Below are positions 1 to 6,219 of a DNA stretch of 15,223 nt, piece by piece. The notes under the pieces were generated by a model. The model was not told the origin of the DNA, searched no databases, and saw only the letters and a program-made list of their open reading frames with translations. The position numbers and the translations under genes were made by a program. Each line of letters starts with the position of its first letter. Within the stretch, counting starts at the first letter, position 1. This DNA is from an uncultured Erysipelotrichaceae bacterium (GTDB lineage Bacteria > Bacillota_I > Bacilli_A > RF39 > UBA660): the NCBI GenBank assembly GCA_902783215.1, contig CACZQD010000047.1, forward strand, positions 1 to 15,223, in the 5' to 3' direction.

Positions 1-53
1 ATAAGTTTCGTCACTTACATTGTATCATAGGTAATTATATGTGTCTCTTTTTT

Positions 54-68
54 TGTCCATTTTGGACA
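54..68. repeat. Small inverted repeat downstream of the VanY-type gene
   Basis: Arms TGTCCA and TGGACA are separated by three T. On the plus strand the hairpin is followed by a short T-rich stretch, on the minus strand by an A-run, so it could end a plus-strand transcript entering from the left but is a poor terminator for the minus-strand operon. A second weak hairpin (89-110) overlaps the stop codon of the carboxypeptidase gene and lacks a U-tract. The rest of 1-109 holds nothing I can identify. Confidence 0.3.
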
Positions 69-109
69 CTTAATTTTTCAATTTATAAATATGCATCATA
101 AGATACATA

Positions 110-889
110 TTAATCATTATACTTACTATTTATTCCAAAATATTCTTCTAAACTTATCCAACTACCATTATTATATAGTTTTTTAGCTAATTTAGTACCA
201 ACATACCTAAAATGCCATGCTTCATACATATATCCTGTTTTATCTTCGGAACCACTAGGGAATCTCAAAATAAATCCATATTTATAGCAATTATCATTTA
301 ACCATTTACCTTCCTTGGTATCAATAAAGTTTTCATTAGTTCCATTAAGATCAAATGAAAGACCTGATTGGTGCTCCGAAAAGCCTGGACGAGCACTATA
401 TGTATCCGCAGCATCTTTACCATCTTTTGCTACATAATTGTTATATAAATCTACTTGTACTTTATAAGAACGATAACCACTACTTATTTTAAGACTTAAA
501 CTCTTTTTTGAAGCATCACTTTGCATTTTTAAAAATTGATTCATTACCTTTTCTTCTATGTAATCACCACCATATAAATAATCACTAGTAATCTCTTTAT
601 ATGGATTAATAGGCTGATAATTTTCTGGTAACGGGTAAGTTTTATTAACAATTAAAACGCCATCTACATAATATATATCCTTTAATTTAGTAACACTATA
701 TCCTTTACTAGTTGTCTCAATTAATTCTTCCCCTTCTCTTAGTTTCAGTTTCTTTTTCTCTTCTGTTTTAACATGCTTTTTTAAAGAAGGTTTTTCTGTT
801 TTAGAATTACTTGTAACCAATATATAAGATATAAATATGACAATAACTATTAATATAAAAACAAGAATTTTTTTAAAGTTTTTATTCAT
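110..889 (-). CDS. VanY/LdcB-type D-alanyl-D-alanine carboxypeptidase, membrane-anchored
   Basis: A zinc peptidase of the VanY (M15B) family, which removes the terminal D-Ala from peptidoglycan stem peptides outside the membrane. Numbered from the ATG at 889 (259 aa): a Lys-rich start, one hydrophobic segment at about residues 8-27 (signal anchor), a charged linker, then the catalytic domain. Visible motifs are SGYRS (137-141), SEHQSGLSFDL with zinc ligands His173 and Asp180, and EAWHFRYVG with catalytic Glu223 and third ligand His226; all key residues are present. The frame extends 12 nt further to a TTG at 901, but GAGGA lies 5 nt before the ATG and inside the end of xseB, so the ATG is preferred. 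It begins 1 nt after the xseB stop and is the last gene of the nusB-xse operon. The family call is firm; D,D- versus L,D-specificity cannot be told here. Confidence 0.9.
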   Translation of the reverse strand: MNKNFKKILVFILIVIVIFISYILVTSNSKTEKPSLKKHVKTEEKKKLKLREGEELIETTSKGYSVTKLKDIYYVDGVLIVNKTYPLPENYQPINPYKEITSDYLYGGDYIEEKVMNQFLKMQSDASKKSLSLKISSGYRSYKVQVDLYNNYVAKDGKDAADTYSARPGFSEHQSGLSFDLNGTNENFIDTKEGKWLNDNCYKYGFILRFPSGSEDKTGYMYEAWHFRYVGTKLAKKLYNNGSWISLEEYFGINSKYND

Positions 890-890
890 A

Positions 891-1109
891 TTATTCCTCA
901 ATATTAAAATCTTTTAATCCATCTTCAGTAACTATTTTATTAACTTGTGTTTCAATATGTTTTAACTTTTTATCACATTCTTTAACCAGCTTCATAGCTT
1001 GAGTATATTTTTCAATGGATTTATCTAAATCTACTTCCCCAGACTCTAACTCATTGATAAGTTTTTCTAACTCTTTTACTTGATCTTCAAACTTAACTTC
1101 TTTACTCAT
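891..1109 (-). CDS. xseB: Exodeoxyribonuclease VII small subunit
   Basis: The small subunit binds along the XseA large subunit to form exonuclease VII, which degrades single-stranded DNA from both ends into oligonucleotides. The 72-aa product has the family's usual size and pattern: FEDQVKELEKLINELESGEVDLDKSIEKYTQ-type helices with the G-E-V-D/L-D-x-S turn near residues 24-30, followed by a second Lys-rich helix. AGAGGT precedes the ATG with proper spacing. The start overlaps the end of the 153-aa unknown gene by 8 nt, so translation is probably coupled. Unusually, xseB is separated from xseA by that extra gene. Confidence 0.93.
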   Translation of the reverse strand: MSKEVKFEDQVKELEKLINELESGEVDLDKSIEKYTQAMKLVKECDKKLKHIETQVNKIVTEDGLKDFNIEE

Positions 1110-1563
1110 AATTATTACCTCTTTTCTTTACTAATTGATTATTATTTTCCAAGATTAATTCATCCATATCGCCTTTAAATCTTGGTATAAGTGATTTTGA
1201 TTTCTTTAACATCACAAAATAACTTCCAACAGCATGATAAATTTTTACTAAATAAATGAGATTTTCTTCATACTTAACTTTTTCTCCATCAATTATTAAA
1301 TCATATTCATAGAATGTATAGCTATCATTAAATTGAGTAATATTTAAATCAAATAAATTATCCTTTTGTTTGTTATGAAATGATAGTTGATTGATTTTAT
1401 CATCTGTCTCAAGATAGTGTAAATCAAAATTATCATCACTAGATGAAAAACCTACACTATCTTCATGCCCCACTATAACTTCTTTTTGTAATCTTACTAT
1501 ACCCTTACAAAAATTAAATATCTGATTAGTTAATTTATCTGACATACTTATATTACTATTCAT
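1102..1563 (-). CDS. Unknown 153-aa protein encoded between xseA and xseB
   Basis: I do not recognise this family. The 153-aa product has no signal peptide or membrane segment, a helical start (to about residue 30), a central stretch of alternating charged/hydrophobic residues that looks beta-rich (about 35-120), and a charged tail. AAGGAG stands 7-8 nt before the ATG. It overlaps xseA by 8 nt (ATGAATAG) and xseB by 8 nt (ATGAGTAA), so it is co-translated with both exonuclease VII subunits. That placement suggests a role with ExoVII or with the stoichiometry of its subunits, but this is inference from position only. The fully open frame, good ribosome site and precise packing make it a real gene. 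Confidence 0.8.
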   Translation of the reverse strand: MNSNISMSDKLTNQIFNFCKGIVRLQKEVIVGHEDSVGFSSSDDNFDLHYLETDDKINQLSFHNKQKDNLFDLNITQFNDSYTFYEYDLIIDGEKVKYEENLIYLVKIYHAVGSYFVMLKKSKSLIPRFKGDMDELILENNNQLVKKRGNNYE

Positions 1564-2830
1564 TGCTTTTCTCCTTATCAGTTACTTGCGCACTAACAAC
1601 CCCATCAGATAACTTAATTTTAATATTATCATCCACTTCAACACTACTTATACTTTTCACTACTTGATCATTAATATATGTAAGAGAATAACCTCTTTTT
1701 AAAACGCCTAATGGATTTAATAATTCTAATTTATCAATAATATTAGCTAATTGATTTTGATAATCCTTATATAAATATGATGGATCTGTCAACACGTGAC
1801 TATTAGCTAACATATTAAATTCATATCTCGCATTATTCACTTTATTAAGCATAATACTTTGTAATTTATCAATCATCATATCTAAAAATTGTTTCTTACT
1901 TTTATACATAATCATTGGATTTTTAATAACAAAGGAATTCTTTAAACTATCTAAATATAATTTTTGATAATTGATATTTTTTAAAATTGCTTCATTTAAT
2001 CTAATTTTATAATTACTTATTAATGTGATTAAATCACTTAAATTAGGTACCGCCATTTCTGCTGCTCCGGTTGGAGTAGGCGCACGCAAATCAGAAACAA
2101 AATCAGCAATTGTAAAATCTATTTCATGCCCAACTGCACTAATAACCGGAATCTTAGATGCAAAAATAGCGCGAGCAACTACCTCTTCATTAAAAGGCCA
2201 TAGATCTTCAATAGATCCACCACCACGGCCAACAATCAAAACATCTAAATCATAATCTTGAGCCATTTCAATATTTTTAACAATATCATCTGCTGCTCCA
2301 TCACCTTGAACTAAAGATGGAAAAAGAATTGTTTCACATATTGGATATCTTCTTTTAATTGTTGATATTATATCCTTAACTGCTGCTCCAGTAGAAGCCG
2401 TAACCACACCTATTTTACTTGGGTATTTAGGAATAACTTTTTTATGTTTTTCATCAAACAAACCTTCACTAGCTAATTGTTTTTTTAACTTTTCAAAAGC
2501 AATATATAAATTACCTACGCCATCCTCTTCCATGCTATTTACATATATCTGATAATTACCAGTAGCCTCGTAAATACTAATACGACCATTAACTAAAACC
2601 TTAGAACCTTCAACAGGCTTAAAATTCAATTTTTTCGCATTACTAGCAAACATAATAGCATTAATCTTACTATATTCATCCTTAATAGAAAAATATAAAT
2701 GACCAGAAGAATGAGCCTTAAAATTAGATATCTCCCCTTTTAAATACACATTCATTAAATTAGTATCAGAATCAAATCTACTTTTTAAATATCGTGTAAT
2801 TGCTCCAACAGTTAAATACTTATCATTCAT
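1556..2830 (-). CDS. xseA: Exodeoxyribonuclease VII large subunit
   Basis: Catalytic subunit of exonuclease VII, a metal-dependent single-strand DNase used in mismatch repair and DNA damage processing. The 424-aa product is slightly shorter than the B. subtilis and E. coli proteins (about 450). It starts with an OB-fold DNA-binding domain (about residues 5-100, with YLKGEISNFKAHSSGHLYFSIKD) and continues into the catalytic domain with KIGVVTASTGAAVKDI, the glycine-rich VGRGGGSIEDLWPFNEE (200-216), AVGHEIDFTIADFVSDLRAPTPT (232-254), and a long helical C-terminal region. The ATG overlaps the nusB stop (ATGAATGA, 8 nt), so the gene is translationally coupled to nusB. No defect seen. Confidence 0.96.
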   Translation of the reverse strand: MNDKYLTVGAITRYLKSRFDSDTNLMNVYLKGEISNFKAHSSGHLYFSIKDEYSKINAIMFASNAKKLNFKPVEGSKVLVNGRISIYEATGNYQIYVNSMEEDGVGNLYIAFEKLKKQLASEGLFDEKHKKVIPKYPSKIGVVTASTGAAVKDIISTIKRRYPICETILFPSLVQGDGAADDIVKNIEMAQDYDLDVLIVGRGGGSIEDLWPFNEEVVARAIFASKIPVISAVGHEIDFTIADFVSDLRAPTPTGAAEMAVPNLSDLITLISNYKIRLNEAILKNINYQKLYLDSLKNSFVIKNPMIMYKSKKQFLDMMIDKLQSIMLNKVNNARYEFNMLANSHVLTDPSYLYKDYQNQLANIIDKLELLNPLGVLKRGYSLTYINDQVVKSISSVEVDDNIKIKLSDGVVSAQVTDKEKSNE

Positions 2831-3233
2831 TATCTAACCTCTGATGATATAACTTATCTAAACATGCGTTAATCATATTCTTAACCTTATCATCACTATA
2901 CATTTTAGCAAGCTCAATAGCCTCATTAATACATACAATATCAGGAGTATCAGTATAAACAATCTCATATACTGCCATTCTTAAAATTGCCTGATCAGTA
3001 TTACCCAATCGATCAATAGTCCAATCCTTTAAACATTCAATAGCAAGTTTATCAATATAAGACTTATAAGTAATAACTCCATATACAACATCCTTAACAA
3101 ATTCGTTATCAATTTCTATTACATTATTAATAACCTCATCCACACTATAATCTACACCATTAACCTCATATACATTAATCTGATATAGAATAGTCATAAT
3201 ATCTTTTCTTGATTCACTTCTTGTTTTACTCAT
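2823..3233 (-). CDS. nusB: Transcription antitermination factor NusB
   Basis: NusB binds boxA RNA with S10 (NusE) and supports antitermination on rRNA operons. The 136-aa helical product has the usual length and the diagnostic C-terminal pattern: DWTIDRLGNTDQAILRMA (about residues 70-87) followed by YEI, a TPD turn, INEAIELAKMYS and a final helix ending in LDKLYHQ. AAGG lies about 10 nt before the ATG. First gene of a five-gene minus-strand operon (nusB-xseA-unknown-xseB-carboxypeptidase) preceded by a strong promoter. The NusB-ExoVII pairing is common in Bacillota. Confidence 0.95.
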   Translation of the reverse strand: MSKTRSESRKDIMTILYQINVYEVNGVDYSVDEVINNVIEIDNEFVKDVVYGVITYKSYIDKLAIECLKDWTIDRLGNTDQAILRMAVYEIVYTDTPDIVCINEAIELAKMYSDDKVKNMINACLDKLYHQRLDNE

Positions 3234-3297
3234 TCAATCACTACCTTTACTAATAAATCAATTATCTCATTTTATACGATATTTCTTCACCATATAA

Positions 3298-3326
3298 ATT
3301 ATAATATATATTTTTTTCTTTGTAAA
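3298..3326 (-). promoter_or_regulatory. Sigma-A-type promoter of the nusB operon
   Basis: On the minus strand TTTACA (3326-3321) is followed after exactly 17 nt by a perfect TATAAT (3303-3298). Transcription would begin near 3291, leaving a leader of about 58 nt before nusB. No operator-like symmetry within the promoter. Confidence 0.8.
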
Positions 3327-3328
3327 GT

Positions 3329-3382
3329 TTTTATATTGTTATTTTATATTAAATACTATATAAAACAATAAACAATATAAAA
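3329..3382. repeat. Long AT-rich inverted repeat upstream of the nusB promoter
   Basis: Outer arms TTTTATATTGTT (3329-3340) and AACAATATAAAA (3371-3382) match over 12 bp. Inside them TTTTATAT (3342-3349) and ATATAAAA (3358-3365) form a second 8-bp stem. It lies between the terminator of the surface-protein gene and the -35 of nusB. No G or C supports it beyond one pair, so it may be only low-complexity sequence, or an upstream AT element. Confidence 0.4.
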
Positions 3383-3384
3383 TA

Positions 3385-3416
3385 AAAGAATAAGAAACAA
3401 AATCATCTTACTCTTT
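3385..3416 (-). terminator. Intrinsic terminator after the surface-protein gene
   Basis: On the minus strand AAAGAGTAAGA pairs with TCTTATTCTTT (11 bp including one G-U), loop about 10 nt, followed by a T-rich stretch (TATTTTATATTG). It starts 11 nt after the stop codon of the surface-protein gene. The stem is weak in G+C but correctly placed. Confidence 0.6.
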
Positions 3417-3426
3417 AAAATATTTT

Positions 3427-4617
3427 TTATCCATTATTATTTTCTAAAGCTGATTTATAGACATTGATTACTGGGCGGACTAAACGTTCTACATGAGGCT
3501 GTGGCCCACCACCTGAAATTATTTGCCCATCAACGGCTACATAGGTTATAGCACCACGAGTACTTTTATATGCTGTATAATAATCTGTATAACTATATAC
3601 AAAATTTGGCACATTAGATACATTAGTATAACCATGCACATACCTTCCTGAATAACCTAAAACCATAAAATCAGATTCCATCAACAATCTAGACTTATAT
3701 CCATCAATTTCTTTTAATATATCATTGGCAAATTTATCGTTTGCCCAAGTGTCTACTACTATTTTGATATTCGATGTACTATATTCATTCGTTGAACCGA
3801 ATGCCATTTTACCATATCCATTTTGATTCCCTGCTGAAACTGATATACTTGATCCATACAAATTAACTTCTTCTACAGTTAAAGGTTCATCTTTTAAGGC
3901 TACTACATAATCTTGTCCTATTCCACTTCTTGCTATTATCCAATAATCTTCATTATTCACTGTTATTTTATCTCCTTGATGATATACTCTATAGTTTGCT
4001 ACTTCCCCATTATCTTTTATTAATGCATCACTTGATTGTTCAAAATCAATGGTAATTCCTAAGTTAGATATCGATACATCTGATGTTGCTAATTCACTTG
4101 CTGTTACTGTATCTTTATATGTAAGTGTTACTTTTAAAGTTAAATGGTCTTTTGCATAAATAACATCATTAACATTTACTGATGATCCTGATGCTTGAGT
4201 TAATGTGTATGTTATATTATTACACACATTATTATTACTTGTTTCATCTGATCCAGTACATTCTGGTGTATCTATATTAATAGCAGTTATTTTAGCATTA
4301 TAGTTACCTTCATTTACTACATCAAAGGTAAATGATATAGAATCACCTGGAGTAGTTAATGATACATCATAATCTGTAATGCTTAATAAATCATCACCTA
4401 TTTTAGGTTCTTTATTATCTAATACTTTAGCAGTGTGAGTAGTAGTTATTGTTGATAAGTTTTCAAAATGTACATCCCATTTAGAGTGTCTATTTACAGA
4501 TGTTCCTCTTATATTTAATTGTCCTGTAAATGCTGCATATATCAAACCTGTTAAAGCAATTACACTTAATATAATACTGCCTATTATATACATTTTATAG
4601 TTATTTCTTTTATACAT
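3427..4617 (-). CDS. Secreted or membrane-anchored surface protein, TasA/SipW-substrate-like N-terminus
   Basis: A 396-aa exported protein of unknown exact role. Residues 1-8 are basic and about 11-31 form one hydrophobic segment ending in IYAAFTGQLNIRG, like the signal region of camelysin/TasA-type proteins. An Ig-like beta domain follows (about 45-200: repeated TPGDSISFTFDVVNEGNYNAKI-type strands, and two Cys around residues 117 and 130 that could form a disulfide). The C-terminal domain (about 210-396) starts with YHQGDKITVNNEDYWIIA and ends with VRPVINVYKS, a pattern I associate with repeated exported proteins of uncultured gut Bacilli. A strong AAAGGAG precedes the ATG. Monocistronic with its own promoter and terminator. 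Adhesin or matrix component is a guess. Confidence 0.7.
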   Translation of the reverse strand: MYKRNNYKMYIIGSIILSVIALTGLIYAAFTGQLNIRGTSVNRHSKWDVHFENLSTITTTHTAKVLDNKEPKIGDDLLSITDYDVSLTTPGDSISFTFDVVNEGNYNAKITAINIDTPECTGSDETSNNNVCNNITYTLTQASGSSVNVNDVIYAKDHLTLKVTLTYKDTVTASELATSDVSISNLGITIDFEQSSDALIKDNGEVANYRVYHQGDKITVNNEDYWIIARSGIGQDYVVALKDEPLTVEEVNLYGSSISVSAGNQNGYGKMAFGSTNEYSTSNIKIVVDTWANDKFANDILKEIDGYKSRLLMESDFMVLGYSGRYVHGYTNVSNVPNFVYSYTDYYTAYKSTRGAITYVAVDGQIISGGGPQPHVERLVRPVINVYKSALENNNG

Positions 4618-4658
4618 ATGATCACTCCTTTGGTTATTTTATCATATAAGCTATAATA

Positions 4659-4687
4659 ACTATAGCACATTTTATCAATTTGAGCAA
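4659..4687 (-). promoter_or_regulatory. Promoter of the surface-protein gene
   Basis: On the minus strand TTGCTC (4687-4682), 17-nt spacer, TATAGT (4664-4659), with TGC directly before the -10 (extended -10). An alternative shifted reading, TTGATA-17-TATAGC, is also possible. The site is covered by the inverted repeat at 4660-4696. Confidence 0.55.
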
Positions 4688-4696
4688 GTGCTACAG
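4660..4696. repeat. Inverted repeat over the divergent promoter region (possible operator)
   Basis: CTATAGCAC (4660-4668) and GTGCTACAG (4688-4696) are inverted copies with one mismatch and a 19-nt spacer, overlapping both promoter elements of the surface-protein gene. A second, interleaved pair is TTTATCAA (4671-4678) and TTGATAAA (4704-4711). It lies between that gene and the divergent XRE regulator gene, so it is a plausible XRE binding site; that is inference. Confidence 0.45.
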
Positions 4697-4749
4697 TCAC
4701 GTTTTGATAAATTTATTATTATGACAAAATATACTTAGGGGCTGGTTTT

Positions 4750-5003
4750 ATGAATACTAAAGTTATTAATAGTAATGATTATTATTATGATATTGTAAGA
4801 AAAAATATTAAATACTTTCGTTTACTAAAAAAAAATATACTCAACAAAGACTAGCTGAAGAAGCAGATATGTCAATAGATTTTTTATCTGAAATAGAAAG
4901 TTTTAGAAGAAAGAAGTCTTTTTCTATAGCTACATTGGGTAGGATTGCAGATGTATTAGAAATACCTATTGAAGATTTTTTTAAAACGGAACAAAAGATA
5001 TGA
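4750..5003 (+). pseudogene. XRE-family HTH regulator, frame interrupted at a 9-A run
   Basis: From the ATG at 4750 the frame reads a typical XRE start (DIVRKNIKYFRLLKK) and then meets TAG at 4852. In the frame reached by a -1 shift at the run of nine A (4827-4835) it continues with YTQQRLAEEADMS, a helix-turn-helix, then SEIESFRRKKSFSIATLGRIA and a normal end at TGA 5001-5003, giving a full-length regulator of about 84 aa. Seven or ten A would restore the frame; seven gives the canonical spacing between the first helix Arg and the T-Q of helix 2. It is either a recent frameshift, a sequencing error, a slippage-controlled gene or a -1 frameshift at A-AAA-AAA. AGGGG 8-9 nt before the ATG is a weak ribosome site. 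A good terminator overlaps the stop. Confidence 0.75.
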
Positions 5004-5022
5004 GCGCAACTCATATTTTTTT
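4998..5022 (+). terminator. Intrinsic terminator of the XRE gene
   Basis: ATATGAG (4998-5004), loop CGCAA, CTCATAT (5010-5016), then a run of seven T (5016-5022). The TGA stop of the regulator lies in the left arm. This separates the regulator from the KilA-N gene. Confidence 0.85.
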
Positions 5023-5051
5023 ATACTTTTAAAAAAGATATAACAAAAGCA

Positions 5052-5080
5052 TTGCTATAAGTACATATGTATGTTATAAT
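5052..5080 (+). promoter_or_regulatory. Strong promoter of the KilA-N/ORF6N/RhuM genes, with palindromes
   Basis: TTGCTA (5052-5057), 17-nt spacer, perfect TATAAT (5075-5080) with TGT before it (extended -10). The spacer contains the perfect 10-bp palindrome TACATATGTA (5062-5071), and ATGATCAT (5079-5086) overlaps the -10 and start region; both are operator-like. Transcription would start near 5087, leaving a leader of about 205 nt before the KilA-N gene. It is the only good promoter found for the three downstream genes. Confidence 0.75.
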
Positions 5081-5184
5081 GATCATGGTTGAGAGATAAT
5101 TAATGAAATACATTATAATATTTTTTTATAAAATTGGTTGTAAACAAGTAATGATAGATTCTAAAATATATGTAATATAAAGTC

Positions 5185-5212
5185 ATTATTATCTTTATAG
5201 CAAGATAATAAT
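5185..5212 (+). promoter_or_regulatory. Perfect 11-bp hairpin in the leader of the KilA-N gene
   Basis: ATTATTATCTT (5185-5195), loop TATAGC, AAGATAATAAT (5202-5212). It is not followed by a T-run, so it is not a terminator. It sits in the leader transcribed from the promoter at 5052-5080. The same leader has a possible 25-codon reading frame (5103-5180, ATG to TAA, start MKYIIIFFYK) with only a weak GAGAGA upstream; I do not call it a gene. Confidence 0.5.
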
Positions 5213-5291
5213 ACCACACGATGTTAGTTTATTAATATAAATGTTTATAATTTTTCAGATGTGTCTGTAAAATTAGGAAGGAGTTAAAAAT

Positions 5292-6110
5292 ATGGAATTA
5301 AATGTGGACAATCAAATAATTAATTATATAAAAATTGAAAACGAGGATTATATTTCAATAACAGATATGCTTAAATCTAAAGATGGAAATTTTTTTGTTA
5401 CAGATTGGTTAAGGAATAGAAATACAATTGAATTTTTAGGAATATGGGAAGAATTACATAATTCTAATTTTAATTATGGCGAATTCGCCATAATTAAAAG
5501 TCAAGCAGGTTTAAATAGTTATAAATTAAGTGTTAAAGAATGGGTAGCAAAAACAAATGCTATTGGAATTATATCTAAGACTGGAAGATATGGAGGAACC
5601 TATGCACATAAAGATATTGCATTTGAGTTTGGAATGTGGATTAGCCCAAAATTTAAATTATTATTAATTAAAGAATTTGAAAGATTAAAACAGCAGAAAC
5701 AAAATAAGTTAAAATGGGACGCTAAAAGAGAATTATCAAAAATTAATTATAAAATTCATACTAGCGCAATAAAACTTAATTTAATACCAACTAAATTAAC
5801 TAAAGAACAAATAAACTATGTATATGCTGAAGAAGCAGATGTATTAAATATGGCACTATTTGGAATTACTGCTAAACAATGGAGAGAAGACCATTCTAAT
5901 TTGGATGGAAATATTAGAGATTATGCAACAATAAATGAATTAATATGTTTAGCAAATCTAGAAAACTTAAATTCTGTATTTATTAATGATGGACTTAATC
6001 AGTCAAAACGATTAGAAAGATTAAATAAAATTGCAATATCACAAATGAAAATACTAAATAAAAGTGATAAAAACAATATAGAAAATGATAAAGAGTTAAT
6101 AACAAGTTAA
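5292..6110 (+). CDS. KilA-N domain protein, phage antirepressor-like
   Basis: KilA-N is a DNA-binding domain of phage and large DNA virus proteins, often antirepressors or regulators. In this 272-aa protein it spans about residues 10-135: YISITDMLKSKDG, DWLRNRNTIEFLGIWEE, GLNSYKLSVKEWVAKTNAIGI and GRYGGTYAHKDIAFEFGMWIS are the strongly conserved blocks. The C-terminal half (about 150-255) is helical, with the conserved-looking LTKEQINYVYAEEADVLNMALFGITAKQWR and QSKRLERLNKIAISQMKIL; its function is unknown to me. AGGAAGGAG before the ATG is a strong ribosome site. A 32-bp perfect palindrome lies inside the gene over residues 59-70. First of three antirepressor-type genes on the plus strand, foreign to the minus-strand surroundings. 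The role (prophage remnant, regulator or defence) is open. Confidence 0.88.
   Translation: MELNVDNQIINYIKIENEDYISITDMLKSKDGNFFVTDWLRNRNTIEFLGIWEELHNSNFNYGEFAIIKSQAGLNSYKLSVKEWVAKTNAIGIISKTGRYGGTYAHKDIAFEFGMWISPKFKLLLIKEFERLKQQKQNKLKWDAKRELSKINYKIHTSAIKLNLIPTKLTKEQINYVYAEEADVLNMALFGITAKQWREDHSNLDGNIRDYATINELICLANLENLNSVFINDGLNQSKRLERLNKIAISQMKILNKSDKNNIENDKELITS
5468..5499. repeat. Perfect 32-bp palindrome inside the KilA-N gene
   Basis: Left arm TTTTAATTATGGCGAA (5468-5483), right arm its exact reverse complement (5484-5499), no spacer. The core TGGCGAATTCGCCA is G+C-richer than its surroundings. It encodes about residues 59-70, including Y-G-E-F-A-I-I, between two conserved blocks of the KilA-N domain. 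Similar elements lie in the two following genes. Confidence 0.95.
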
Positions 6111-6219
6111 TAATAAAATTTTGTAGCTACCAGAAATTCGATCATATAAATGTATAAATAGAACTAAGACTATCAATTTAGCAGTAAAAAGGCACATTAA
6201 TAGATTACCTGAGATATTT

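Noticed and set aside
1..109. Terminator of the nusB operon at the left edge
   Set aside because: Two small hairpins exist, but neither has a U-tract on the minus strand, so the operon end may lie outside the window.
110..901. Upstream TTG start for the carboxypeptidase
   Set aside because: The TTG overlaps the xseB end and has no ribosome site of its own, while GAGGA is ideally placed for the ATG at 889.
2025..2255. Plus-strand open frame of 76 codons inside xseA
   Set aside because: It lies antisense to the conserved catalytic part of xseA, has no family resemblance and no ribosome site.
5103..5180. 25-codon frame in the KilA-N leader
   Set aside because: Only a weak ribosome site and low-complexity hydrophobic sequence; mentioned with the leader but not called as a gene.
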